A DNA stretch of 64,000 nucleotides, taken from the NCBI RefSeq assembly GCF_028767125.1, contig NZ_JAKCWP010000007.1, forward strand, positions 124,001 through 188,000, in the 5' to 3' direction. The stretch comes from Chelativorans sp. YIM 93263. Lineage in GTDB: Bacteria; Pseudomonadota; Alphaproteobacteria; Rhizobiales; Rhizobiaceae. The translations under genes and the position numbers were made by a program. The notes below the pieces were generated by a model that worked only from the letters and a program-made list of their open reading frames with translations, searched no databases and was not told the origin of the DNA. The number at the start of each line of letters is the position of its first letter. Position 1 is the stretch's first letter. Shown one piece after another: positions 35,346 through 43,254 of this stretch.

Positions 35346-36317
35346 CTACTCGGCCCGGTAGGCTTCAATGATAGCCTGACCATCCTCGCCAGCTGCTTCG
35401 ATCCACTCTTCGGTCATGGTTTCACCGAAACCGGCGAACTCTTCCCTGAGCTGATCGGAAGGGTCGCCGACCTCCATCCCGTTTTCCGCCAGGGTCTCAA
35501 GATAGCCCGCGGTGAGCTCTGCCGCTTTTGCAGTGCCTTCGGCTCCAGCCTCGGCGCCGCAATCCAAGATGGCTTGCTGGGTGTCGGCGTCAAGCGCCTC
35601 GAATGCGTCCTTGTTGGCGAAAACGACATTGCGCGGCAACCACGCCCGGACATCGTAGAAATGAGTCAGGCTCTCCCAGACCTTCGAGTCCACACCGGTG
35701 GAGCCGGATGAAATGAAGGCATCGGCAACGCCGGTGGCAAGCGCGTGGCTGAGTTCAGCAGCCTCGATCTGAACGGGCACCATTCCGGCAAGCTCGGCTA
35801 TCCGGGAGGTGGCGGCGTTGTAAGCGCGGAACTTGATGCCGCTCAAATCCTCGACCGAGTCGACCTCCTTGTTGACATAAAGTCCCTGAGGCGGCCACGG
35901 CACTGAATAGATATAGACCAGGTTCTGATCTTCGAGCACCGAGTTGATCGTGTCTTCCGCCACGGCCCAGAGTCTGTCAGAGTCCTCGAAGGAGGTAGCC
36001 AGGAATGGCACCGAGTCGATGCCAAACAGCGGGTTTTCGTTAGCGTGCGCGGAGATCAGACGCTCCCCGATCGGCGCCTGCCCTGTCTGCACGGCGCGCT
36101 TGATATCGTTGCCGGCAAACAGCGAACCGTTGGCGTGGGTGATGATTTCCAGGCTGTTTTCGGTGGCGTCGGCCACACACTGCGCGAACAGCTCGCCATT
36201 CTCGGTGTGATAGTTGCTCGCCGGATAGGCCATCGGCATGTCCCACGTCTCGGCATGGGCTAACGTGGTAGTGCCGGCCATAGCCGTCACGGCGAGAAGC
36301 GTTGCAGTGTATCTCAT
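35346..36317 (-). CDS. TRAP transporter solute-binding protein (DctP family), system 3
   Basis: This is a 323-residue periplasmic protein with a signal peptide ending in LAHAETW (about residue 22). Conserved DctP features are IKFRAYNAATSRIAELAG (ligand-carboxylate Arg) and VPVQIEAAELSHALATGVAD. Two Cys (in AQCVAD and LDCGAE) may form a disulfide. It lies 60 bases downstream of the DadA-like gene on the same strand, and its permeases are downstream after a palindromic hairpin. Confidence 0.92.
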   Translation of the reverse strand: MRYTATLLAVTAMAGTTTLAHAETWDMPMAYPASNYHTENGELFAQCVADATENSLEIITHANGSLFAGNDIKRAVQTGQAPIGERLISAHANENPLFGIDSVPFLATSFEDSDRLWAVAEDTINSVLEDQNLVYIYSVPWPPQGLYVNKEVDSVEDLSGIKFRAYNAATSRIAELAGMVPVQIEAAELSHALATGVADAFISSGSTGVDSKVWESLTHFYDVRAWLPRNVVFANKDAFEALDADTQQAILDCGAEAGAEGTAKAAELTAGYLETLAENGMEVGDPSDQLREEFAGFGETMTEEWIEAAGEDGQAIIEAYRAE

Positions 36318-36377
36318 GAGGTCATTCTCCCATTGTTGCAGTGTTCACTGTCAATTGTTCCCCAACGTAGACCCCTC

Positions 36378-37652
36378 TCATTGAAAACGAGAAGGAGCAT
36401 AGGGGGCAAGGTCTAGATTGGGCCTTTGCCCAGAAACGAGTTGCGCCAATATCCGCCCTGTCTTTGGTCCACCTGTCAAGCCGACATGGTGGTGCCCGAA
36501 GCCGAGAAAAACGCCTTTGACACCGGGAATCTCACCAATTACCGGAATGGAATCCGCCGGCGCGGGCCTGTGCCCCATCCATTCGGTTTCGTGTTTCCAG
36601 GTGATGCCCGGCAGTGCAGCCTCTACGCTTCGCATGAGAAGCTTTATCGGCGCGGTGGAAGGCTTTGCCGCCAGGCCGCCGAACTCAACAACCCCGGCCA
36701 GGCGTAACCGGCCTTCCATCGGTGTCATGACGAATTTCTCCGCCGCGACCATGCACGGCGCGCGCGGCATCGTGCTCGGCTCCCAAAGCTCCACATGATA
36801 TCCGCGCTCGCTTTCGAGCGGTACATCGAGGCCCAGCTTCCGGCACAGCGGTTTCGACCATGCACCGGTGGCCAGAACGACGGCGGAACAGCCGAGAGTC
36901 TCGCCACCGATGCGCAGGCCGACGATCCCTTCACCGTCCCGCACGAAATCGCTTACCTCACCACGGATCAGATCCCCTCCGTTGGCGAGCACATGGGAAG
37001 CAAGGGCCTTAACATACCGGCCGGGATCCGTGATCGTCCCATGTCCGCCCAGCCGTGCGGCGAAGCCGAAGCGGGCGCCGAGCGAGGGATCGTAGGCGTG
37101 CAGAGCCTCACGTTCCAGTTCCTCCCAGGAGAAGCCGTGCCTATCTCGCAAGCTCCAGCCAAAGGCATCATTCTTGAATTGTGCGGGACTATCGTAGACA
37201 AAAACGTAGTCCGATGGCTTCAGCCATTTCTCCGCCCCGGTGCCATCGGAAAGCGCTTGATGATCGGCGAGGCTGTCACCGACGATCGCCGCAAGGGCGG
37301 ATGCAATGCGCGATGCCTCCTCCACCGTGCAATGGGAAAGATAGCGCCTCAGCCACGGAGCAAGACGCGGCAGATAAGACCACTTCAGGTATAGAGGCTG
37401 GCGGGGAGAAAAAAGCATGCGCGGTGCCTTGCGCACGAGCCCCGGTACGGTGATCGGCACGATGGAAGACGAGGCCAGCACGCCGCCATTGCCGTAGCTT
37501 GTCCCTTCACCCGGTTCACCACGGTCGACAAGAACGACCCGATGGCCTTCCCTTTGCAGCCAAATCGCCGCCGAAACGCCGACAATACCCGCGCCGACAA
37601 CGGCAACAGGCGGCTTCTCTCGACCTTTCGGATTTCTTTTTTCTTTCGGCAT
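36378..37652 (-). CDS. FAD-dependent D-amino-acid dehydrogenase-like oxidoreductase (DadA family)
   Basis: This is a 424-residue flavoprotein of the DAO superfamily. The N-terminal dinucleotide motif is VVGAGIVGVSAAIWL (about 18-32), followed by acidic VLVDRGEPGEGTSYGNGG, typical of DadA. The C-terminal FAD-binding part is GVFLGFGHHHVGLTGGP. DadA-type enzymes oxidise D-amino acids to 2-oxo acids at the membrane, although hydroxyproline and opine oxidases look similar. With a TRAP transporter downstream and a racemase-family gene divergent, import and oxidation of an unusual amino acid is likely. Confidence 0.87.
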   Translation of the reverse strand: MPKEKRNPKGREKPPVAVVGAGIVGVSAAIWLQREGHRVVLVDRGEPGEGTSYGNGGVLASSSIVPITVPGLVRKAPRMLFSPRQPLYLKWSYLPRLAPWLRRYLSHCTVEEASRIASALAAIVGDSLADHQALSDGTGAEKWLKPSDYVFVYDSPAQFKNDAFGWSLRDRHGFSWEELEREALHAYDPSLGARFGFAARLGGHGTITDPGRYVKALASHVLANGGDLIRGEVSDFVRDGEGIVGLRIGGETLGCSAVVLATGAWSKPLCRKLGLDVPLESERGYHVELWEPSTMPRAPCMVAAEKFVMTPMEGRLRLAGVVEFGGLAAKPSTAPIKLLMRSVEAALPGITWKHETEWMGHRPAPADSIPVIGEIPGVKGVFLGFGHHHVGLTGGPKTGRILAQLVSGQRPNLDLAPYAPSRFQ

Positions 37653-37886
37653 TCACCCCTCACCCAACCCATGCCGATACCGGGACAGCTTTGTCAAGCC
37701 GATGCGATACGGCGATGAACACCGGTTTTGCCGACGGCTGCATCATGAGATAATAACTTCACGGGGTCGGCGGCACAGATCAATTGACTGCTGCAGCCAC
37801 AGGATTGGAGTTGCACGGCAACGCTGCGCTATGCTCGCCTATCATGTATGCAAGTATTTGTTATCAATGCCAGCCTGTGAGGAACT

Positions 37887-38600
37887 ATGCGCGTAAGGGG
37901 AGGCAAGCCGATCTATGGCGCTGCAGTCGGCATCCTGATGCTGGACGCGCATTTCCCGCGGATTCCTGGCGATATGGGCAATGCCACCACGTGGCCGTTT
38001 CCAGTCCACTATAAGGTCGTCAGATCCGCCACGCCAGATCGCGTCGTGCGCAGAGGCGCGGAAGGCCTCCTCGACCACTTTATCTCCGCCGCGCATGAGC
38101 TTGTAGCCGACGGTGTCGACGGCGTGACCACAAATTGCGGTTTCCTGTCGCTCTACCAGCGCGAGCTTGCCGATGCCGTCGACGTACCTGTGGCCACGTC
38201 TTCCTTGATGCAGGTGGAGATGGTGAACCGGCTTTTGCCGGCGGGCAAACGCGCGGGTATCCTGACGATTTCCGGTTCGACACTGACGCCCCTGCATCTG
38301 GAGCGGGCCGGCGTTCCGCCCGGAACGCCGGTGGGCACCACCGAGGGAGGCCGTGAGTTCACAAACGCTATTCTGAACAACGCCGATGAGCTGGATGTCG
38401 AGGCTGCCCGCCAGGACAATATCGAAGCCGCACGCGCTCTTGCAGGCAAAAATCCCGATCTTGGCGCAATCGTCCTCGAATGTACCAACATGGTGCCCTA
38501 TGCCGCCGATATCCGCACTGCGACAGGCCTTCCGGTCTTTTCGATCGAGACGTTCGTGCGCTGGTTTCAGTCGGCACTCGTCCCCCGCACTTATGCATAG
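37887..38600 (+). CDS. Aspartate/glutamate racemase-family protein
   Basis: The 237-residue protein has the two-Cys active site of the Asp/Glu racemase superfamily: TTNCGFL (about 76-82) and LECTNMVP (about 193-200). Members include hydantoin racemase, maleate isomerase and amino acid racemases. The residues around the cysteines do not identify the substrate. It is divergent from the DadA-like gene with 234 bases between, which holds no further gene, so the two may act on enantiomers of the same amino acid. Its end overlaps cysG by 10 bases, tail to tail. Confidence 0.85.
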   Translation: MRVRGGKPIYGAAVGILMLDAHFPRIPGDMGNATTWPFPVHYKVVRSATPDRVVRRGAEGLLDHFISAAHELVADGVDGVTTNCGFLSLYQRELADAVDVPVATSSLMQVEMVNRLLPAGKRAGILTISGSTLTPLHLERAGVPPGTPVGTTEGGREFTNAILNNADELDVEAARQDNIEAARALAGKNPDLGAIVLECTNMVPYAADIRTATGLPVFSIETFVRWFQSALVPRTYA

Positions 38601-40048
38601 GCTTTCTCGGCCCGCGCCTCCTCGGCTGCCTCGAACATTTTTCCAACGCCGATCAGCACCGGCTCACGGGTATCCTCCGGCGCGACCACGTTTCCCAGAT
38701 CGTGGAGGCGGCAATACCGAATGCGTTGGCCCGGCCGTCCGATAGCGGCGGCAACGACAGCGGACGTTTCGCCTGAAAGCCCGTGCGCCATCAGCCTGAC
38801 CGCAATGCGACCCGCCGTCCGAGCTCCCATATAGAATATCGTCGTTGCACGAGGATCAGCCATGCGGGCCCAATCAAGATCTTCGGGCAGGCCGCCATTC
38901 TTCGAATGACCAGTCACAAAGCATGCGAACCTCGCATGGTCGCGGTGCGTCAACGAAATACCCGCCGCGGCTGCCAGCGCCAGGCCAGCCGTGATGCCGG
39001 GCACAACGTCGAAGGAAATACCGTGCGCCTGAAGCGCTGCGATCTCCTCGCCGGCTCGACCGAAGATCATGGGATCGCCCGACTTTAGTCTTACCACCCG
39101 CTTGCCTTCTCCGGCGAGACGGACCATGAGCGCGCTGATGTCATGCTGACGGCAACTCGGCCGCCCGGCACGCTTTCCTACGCAAATGCGCCTGGCTTCC
39201 CGACGGGCAAACTCCAGAACCTCGTCGCAAACCAGGTCATCGAAAAGAATCACATCGGCCGCCTGCAGCGCGCGCGCCGCCTTGATGGTCAAAAGTTCCG
39301 CCTCCCCTGGACCAGCCCCTGCGAAGGTGACATGGCCGGTTTCGCCGGCCTCGTTTGAGACGATTTCATCGACAATCCGCTCCGCCTGCACGGCCTCGGC
39401 GTCGCCCGCTGGACCGGCGAAGGCGCGATCCACCAGGGCTTCCCAGAAGGCACGCCGCTGCCGACCCGGCGCGAGCCGGTCAAGCACCTGCGGCCGCAGC
39501 CTCTGCGCCAATGCCGCCCACCCGGACAGCCATGAAGGAAGCAGTGTCTCAATCCTGCGTCGAACGGCCTGGCCCAGAATGGGAGCCGCTCCCGATGTCG
39601 ATATCCCGACGACGAGCGGAGAACGATTTACGATCGAGCCGAACTGGAAGGAACAGAAGTCCGGACGGTCGATAACATTGCAGGGTACACCCGCCCGAAC
39701 GGCAGCCGTGGCGAAACGCGCGGCTTCTGCGCCGTCGGCCGCGTCTGCGATTGCCAGCGCCATTCCGTCGAAGGTTTCGCCCGACCATTTGCGACGATAA
39801 TGGACGACTCGTCCATTCGGGTGGCCGGCAAGGCGTTTCATCTCATCCCCGATCTCGCCGCTTGTCGAGAAAACGTGGACCCGGGCACCTGCCGCAACCA
39901 ACAGTTCCGCTTTCCAGGCCGCTGCGTCGGTACCGCCGGCCACCAGCACCGGCTTTCCGTCGAGTTCGAAGAAAACCGGCAGCACAGAAAGCCGCGCCAT
40001 GCGCGGTGGCGCGGTCTCACTCGGCGGCCGCTTCAAGGCGATAGGCAT
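38591..40048 (-). CDS. cysG: Siroheme synthase CysG
   Basis: This multifunctional enzyme makes siroheme for nitrite reductase. Of its 485 residues, the N-terminal part (about 20-220) is precorrin-2 dehydrogenase/ferrochelatase, with an NAD motif read as VAGGTDAAAWKAE. The C-terminal part (about 240-470) is uroporphyrinogen-III methyltransferase, shown by GAGPGEAELLTIKA, RLKSGDPMIFGRAGEE and VPGITAGLAAA-like sequence. The start at 40048 overlaps the nasA end by 32 bases and has AAAGGA 7-8 bases upstream; Met at 40000 lacks a ribosome site. It is the last gene of the nitrate operon. Confidence 0.93.
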   Translation of the reverse strand: MPIALKRPPSETAPPRMARLSVLPVFFELDGKPVLVAGGTDAAAWKAELLVAAGARVHVFSTSGEIGDEMKRLAGHPNGRVVHYRRKWSGETFDGMALAIADAADGAEAARFATAAVRAGVPCNVIDRPDFCSFQFGSIVNRSPLVVGISTSGAAPILGQAVRRRIETLLPSWLSGWAALAQRLRPQVLDRLAPGRQRRAFWEALVDRAFAGPAGDAEAVQAERIVDEIVSNEAGETGHVTFAGAGPGEAELLTIKAARALQAADVILFDDLVCDEVLEFARREARRICVGKRAGRPSCRQHDISALMVRLAGEGKRVVRLKSGDPMIFGRAGEEIAALQAHGISFDVVPGITAGLALAAAAGISLTHRDHARFACFVTGHSKNGGLPEDLDWARMADPRATTIFYMGARTAGRIAVRLMAHGLSGETSAVVAAAIGRPGQRIRYCRLHDLGNVVAPEDTREPVLIGVGKMFEAAEEARAEKAYA

Positions 40049-42728
40049 CGATCAATCCTTTGATCTCGGCGCGGCATGAGCCGCAGTTGGTGCCGGCTTT
40101 CAGCGTCTTGCCGACGGCAGCCAAGCTGGTGCAGCCGGCGCGGACGGCGCCGGCGATCTGGTTGGCGCCGACGCCGAAGCAAGAGCAGACGACGGCGCCG
40201 GGGTCTGGCCGGTCGGCCCCTGCCCTGCCAGCGATGACGCGGTTGCGGGAGCGGGGATCGGAGTGTGGTTGGCTTAGCTGCTCGACGGCGAAGCCGCGCG
40301 ACGCGACGACGGGGGTTCGTGAAAGGTAGAGGGCGCCGAGGAGCCGCTCGCCGTTGAAGGCGGCCATGCGATGGCTGCCTTGGCGCGTGTCGTGATAGGC
40401 GATGATCTCTACGCCGCTTGGGGCGAGTGACAGGAGCCGGCGTAGCAGCGCTTCGGGAGCGTCCAGCGGCCTGCCGTCGGCAAGCTCAAGGCGCCAGCCG
40501 CCCTTGCTGCGCGCCAGCGCCCAGTAGTCGAGCCTGTCGGTGGCGGGACGCGAAGCGCAGACGGCGAAACCGTAGTATTCGGCTTCGAAACGGGTGAGGC
40601 GGACGGCGACGTTTTTTGAGGCGGGTTGGCCGGAAAGAGAATCGGTGACCGGCGGCACCAGCGCGTCAACGCGGCCGCGGGCGGAAAACTGATCGGTCCA
40701 GTGCATGGGCACGAAGACGGAGCCGGGGCGCTGGCGGGACGTGACGAGTGCGCGCACGAGGACAGCGCCGTGGCCGCTTGACACCCGCACCAGTTCGGCC
40801 TCGCGGATACGCAAGCGCGCGGCGTCGTGGGGGTGAATCTCGACATAGGGCTCGGCCATATGGCCAGAGAGCCGGGCGCTCTTGGCCGTTCGGGTCATGG
40901 TGTGCCAGTGGTCGCGCACGCGGCCGGTGTTAAGAATCATAGGGTAGTCGCCGTCAGTCACGCGTCGTGCCTGCGGCGAGACGGGGATGAAGCGGGCGCG
41001 GCGGTCGGGGGTGTAGAAGTTGCCATTGGCGAAGAAGCGGGAGGTGCTTTCTTCGCTGAGCTTTGCCGAAGGGCCGAGGGGGTTGGTGGTGATGGGCGCT
41101 GGCCATTGAAACGGCTGCAAGTTCGCGTATGCGCGCGCATCGACCCCTGCATAGGCGCTGATATCGAAGTCGCGCGTGCCGTCGTTTTCCAATGCCGAGA
41201 GCGCGGCGTGCTCGCGGAAGATCTCGGCCGTGTCCGCATAGGCGAAGGCTTGCGCGAACCCCATGCGCCGCGCCACCTCGACGATCTGCCACCAGTCCGG
41301 CCGCGCCTCGCCCGGCGGCGGGAGGAAGGCGCGCTGTCGCGAGATGCGGCGCTCGGAATTCGTTACCGTCCCATCCTTCTCGCCCCAACCCGTGGACGGC
41401 AGCTTCACATGAGCATGGCGCAGCGTGTCGGTCTCGGCAGTGATATCGGAGACGACGACCAGGGGGCAAGTCTTGAGCGCCGCCTCCACGGCGTCCGCGT
41501 CGGGCAACGAGTCGGCGGGGTTGGTGGCCATGATCCATAGCGCCTTGATGCGCCCGTCGGCGACAGCCTTGAACATGTCGACGGCCTTAAGGCCGGGCTT
41601 TTCCGCCATGCGCGGGGCGCGCCAGAAGCGCTGCACAGAATTGCGGTGGAGGCCGTTCTCCAGGTCCATGTGGGCGGCCAGCATGTTGGCGAGCCCGCCG
41701 ACCTCGCGCCCGCCCATGGCGTTGGGCTGACCTGTGACGGAGAATGGCCCCATCCCCGGCTGGCCGATGCGGCCGGTGGCCAGATGACAGTTGAGGATGG
41801 CGTTGACCTTATCGGTGCCGAAAGCGGACTGGTTGACGCCCTGGCTGTAGACGGTGACGGTGCGTTCGCGGTCGATGAAGAGCCGGTAGAACGTCTCGAG
41901 TTCGTGCGGCTGGAGGCCGGTGGATACAGCTACTTCTTCTATCGTCAGATGCTCGGCAACGGCCAAGGCCTGTTCAAAACCGGTTGTATGCTTTTCGACG
42001 TAATCTCCCTGAACAACACCGTTTTCCGCGATGTAGCGCAACAGGCCGGCGAAGAGCGCCACATCTCCGTCCGGCTCGATTGCCAGGTGCAGGTCGGCGA
42101 TGTCTGCGGTCATGGTGCGGCGCGGGTCTATGAGGACAACCTCCATCCCGGGGCGATTTTCCTTAGCGGCGGCCAGCCGCTGGTAGAGCACGGGATGGCA
42201 CCAGGCGAGGTTGGAGCCGGTCAGAACGACCAGATCGGCAAGCTCCAAGTCCTCGTAGGTGCCCGGCACGGTGTCGGAGCCGAAGGCACGGCGATGACCG
42301 GCAACGGAAGACGCCATACAGAGGCGCGAGTTGGTGTCGATGTTGGCCGAGCCGATGAACCCTTTCATCAATTTGTTGGCGACGTAATAATCCTCCGTGA
42401 GCAACTGGCCCGAGACATAGAAGGCGACCGAATCCGGCCCGTGCTCGGCGATCGCCGCCGCGAACTCCTGCGCCACCAGATTGAGCGCGGTGTCCCAGCC
42501 CGCGCGGCGACCTTCAATCTCCGGGTAAAGCAACCTGTCCTCGAGGCCGATGGTTTCGGCGAGCGCCGAGCCTTTCGAGCAGAGTCGGCCGAAATTGGCC
42601 GGGTGTTCGGGATCCCCCTTGATCGAGACCGAGCCATCAGGCTGCTGCGTCGCAATCACGCCGCAACCAACCCCACAATAGGGGCAAGCGGTGTTTATGG
42701 CGGGATTGGCCGTGTGGTTCACGGTCAT
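40017..42728 (-). CDS. nasA: Assimilatory nitrate reductase catalytic subunit with C-terminal [2Fe-2S] domain
   Basis: This cytoplasmic molybdoenzyme (903 residues) reduces nitrate to nitrite. The N-terminal [4Fe-4S] site is CPYCGVGCGV with a further Cys in LCSKGSA. The Mo-coordinating Cys is in TNSRLCMASSVAG, and bis-MGD-binding domains follow. The last 60 residues form a BFD-like [2Fe-2S] domain with CSCFGVG and CGSCRAE, as in NasA proteins that take electrons from a small partner. No separate electron-transfer subunit is present in the operon. The start is one base after the small ORF upstream. Confidence 0.95.
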   Translation of the reverse strand: MTVNHTANPAINTACPYCGVGCGVIATQQPDGSVSIKGDPEHPANFGRLCSKGSALAETIGLEDRLLYPEIEGRRAGWDTALNLVAQEFAAAIAEHGPDSVAFYVSGQLLTEDYYVANKLMKGFIGSANIDTNSRLCMASSVAGHRRAFGSDTVPGTYEDLELADLVVLTGSNLAWCHPVLYQRLAAAKENRPGMEVVLIDPRRTMTADIADLHLAIEPDGDVALFAGLLRYIAENGVVQGDYVEKHTTGFEQALAVAEHLTIEEVAVSTGLQPHELETFYRLFIDRERTVTVYSQGVNQSAFGTDKVNAILNCHLATGRIGQPGMGPFSVTGQPNAMGGREVGGLANMLAAHMDLENGLHRNSVQRFWRAPRMAEKPGLKAVDMFKAVADGRIKALWIMATNPADSLPDADAVEAALKTCPLVVVSDITAETDTLRHAHVKLPSTGWGEKDGTVTNSERRISRQRAFLPPPGEARPDWWQIVEVARRMGFAQAFAYADTAEIFREHAALSALENDGTRDFDISAYAGVDARAYANLQPFQWPAPITTNPLGPSAKLSEESTSRFFANGNFYTPDRRARFIPVSPQARRVTDGDYPMILNTGRVRDHWHTMTRTAKSARLSGHMAEPYVEIHPHDAARLRIREAELVRVSSGHGAVLVRALVTSRQRPGSVFVPMHWTDQFSARGRVDALVPPVTDSLSGQPASKNVAVRLTRFEAEYYGFAVCASRPATDRLDYWALARSKGGWRLELADGRPLDAPEALLRRLLSLAPSGVEIIAYHDTRQGSHRMAAFNGERLLGALYLSRTPVVASRGFAVEQLSQPHSDPRSRNRVIAGRAGADRPDPGAVVCSCFGVGANQIAGAVRAGCTSLAAVGKTLKAGTNCGSCRAEIKGLIDAYRLEAAAE

Positions 42729-42729
42729 A

Positions 42730-42858
42730 TCAACTATTCCGCGGGCGAGCGGCTGCCATGAAGGCCCGGATCAAGGTGTCCCTTGTCGACGTGAGGACCT
42801 TCGCCTCACCGGCGTCGATCATCTTGGTAACGAATTCCATGGGTACGATGTCTGCCAT
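42730..42858 (-). pseudogene. Truncated formate/nitrite transporter (NirC-like) remnant, or 42-residue small protein
   Basis: This 42-codon frame between nirD and nasA starts at ATG 42858, after an AGGAG ribosome site. Residues 1-36 (with stretches such as EFVTKMIDAGEAKV and TLIRAFMAAA) look like the N-terminal helix of formate/nitrite channels, which in related operons sit between nirD and nasA. The frame then ends in PRNS and TGA, one base before the nasA start, so the five remaining helices of a FNT protein are absent. Deletion of the rest of nirC is the best reading. A retained short membrane-proximal peptide cannot be excluded. Confidence 0.6.
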
Positions 42859-42913
42859 TGTCTTTGTCTCCTGGGTTGGAGGAAGTGAAGCCATTCGCGG
42901 CACGCGTTCGGGG

Positions 42914-43249
42914 CTACTCCGCCGCCACGGCCATCATCATGGAGGCGTCCATCAATATCCGTTCGCCGTCACTCTTGAGCGCGAAGGTGCGTACCGCGCC
43001 TTCGTCGGCCCCCTGTGCCAGGCCGGTTTCCAGCGAAAACACCCAGTTGTGCAGCGGGCAGGTGACTTGCGCGCCATGAACGATGCCCTGGCTCAAGGGG
43101 CCGCCCTGGTGCGGACACCGATCCTCAATAGCGTAAACCTCGTCGGTGCCAGTGCGGAAGACGGCGATCCGCCCCATAGGTGTATTGACGCAGCGCGCCC
43201 CGCGCGGCGGGATGTCGTCGAGTTTGCCGATCTCGATCCAGTCGCTCAT
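42914..43249 (-). CDS. nirD: Nitrite reductase (NADH) small subunit NirD
   Basis: This 111-residue Rieske-fold protein is the partner of NirB. Rieske ligands are intact: RCPHQGG and TCPLHNW. It lies 5 bases after nirB, and the ATG at 43249 was chosen because an upstream start (43336) would overlap nirB by 82 bases. It is cytoplasmic and involved in reducing nitrite to ammonium with siroheme NirB. Confidence 0.94.
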   Translation of the reverse strand: MSDWIEIGKLDDIPPRGARCVNTPMGRIAVFRTGTDEVYAIEDRCPHQGGPLSQGIVHGAQVTCPLHNWVFSLETGLAQGADEGAVRTFALKSDGERILMDASMMMAVAAE

Positions 43250-43254
43250 CGCGT

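Noticed and set aside
38591-40048. Degenerate dinucleotide motif in CysG as evidence of an inactive precorrin-2 dehydrogenase domain
   Set aside because: The GG-x(4)-A-x-K pattern is retained and the operon would need siroheme, so reduced similarity alone does not show loss of function.
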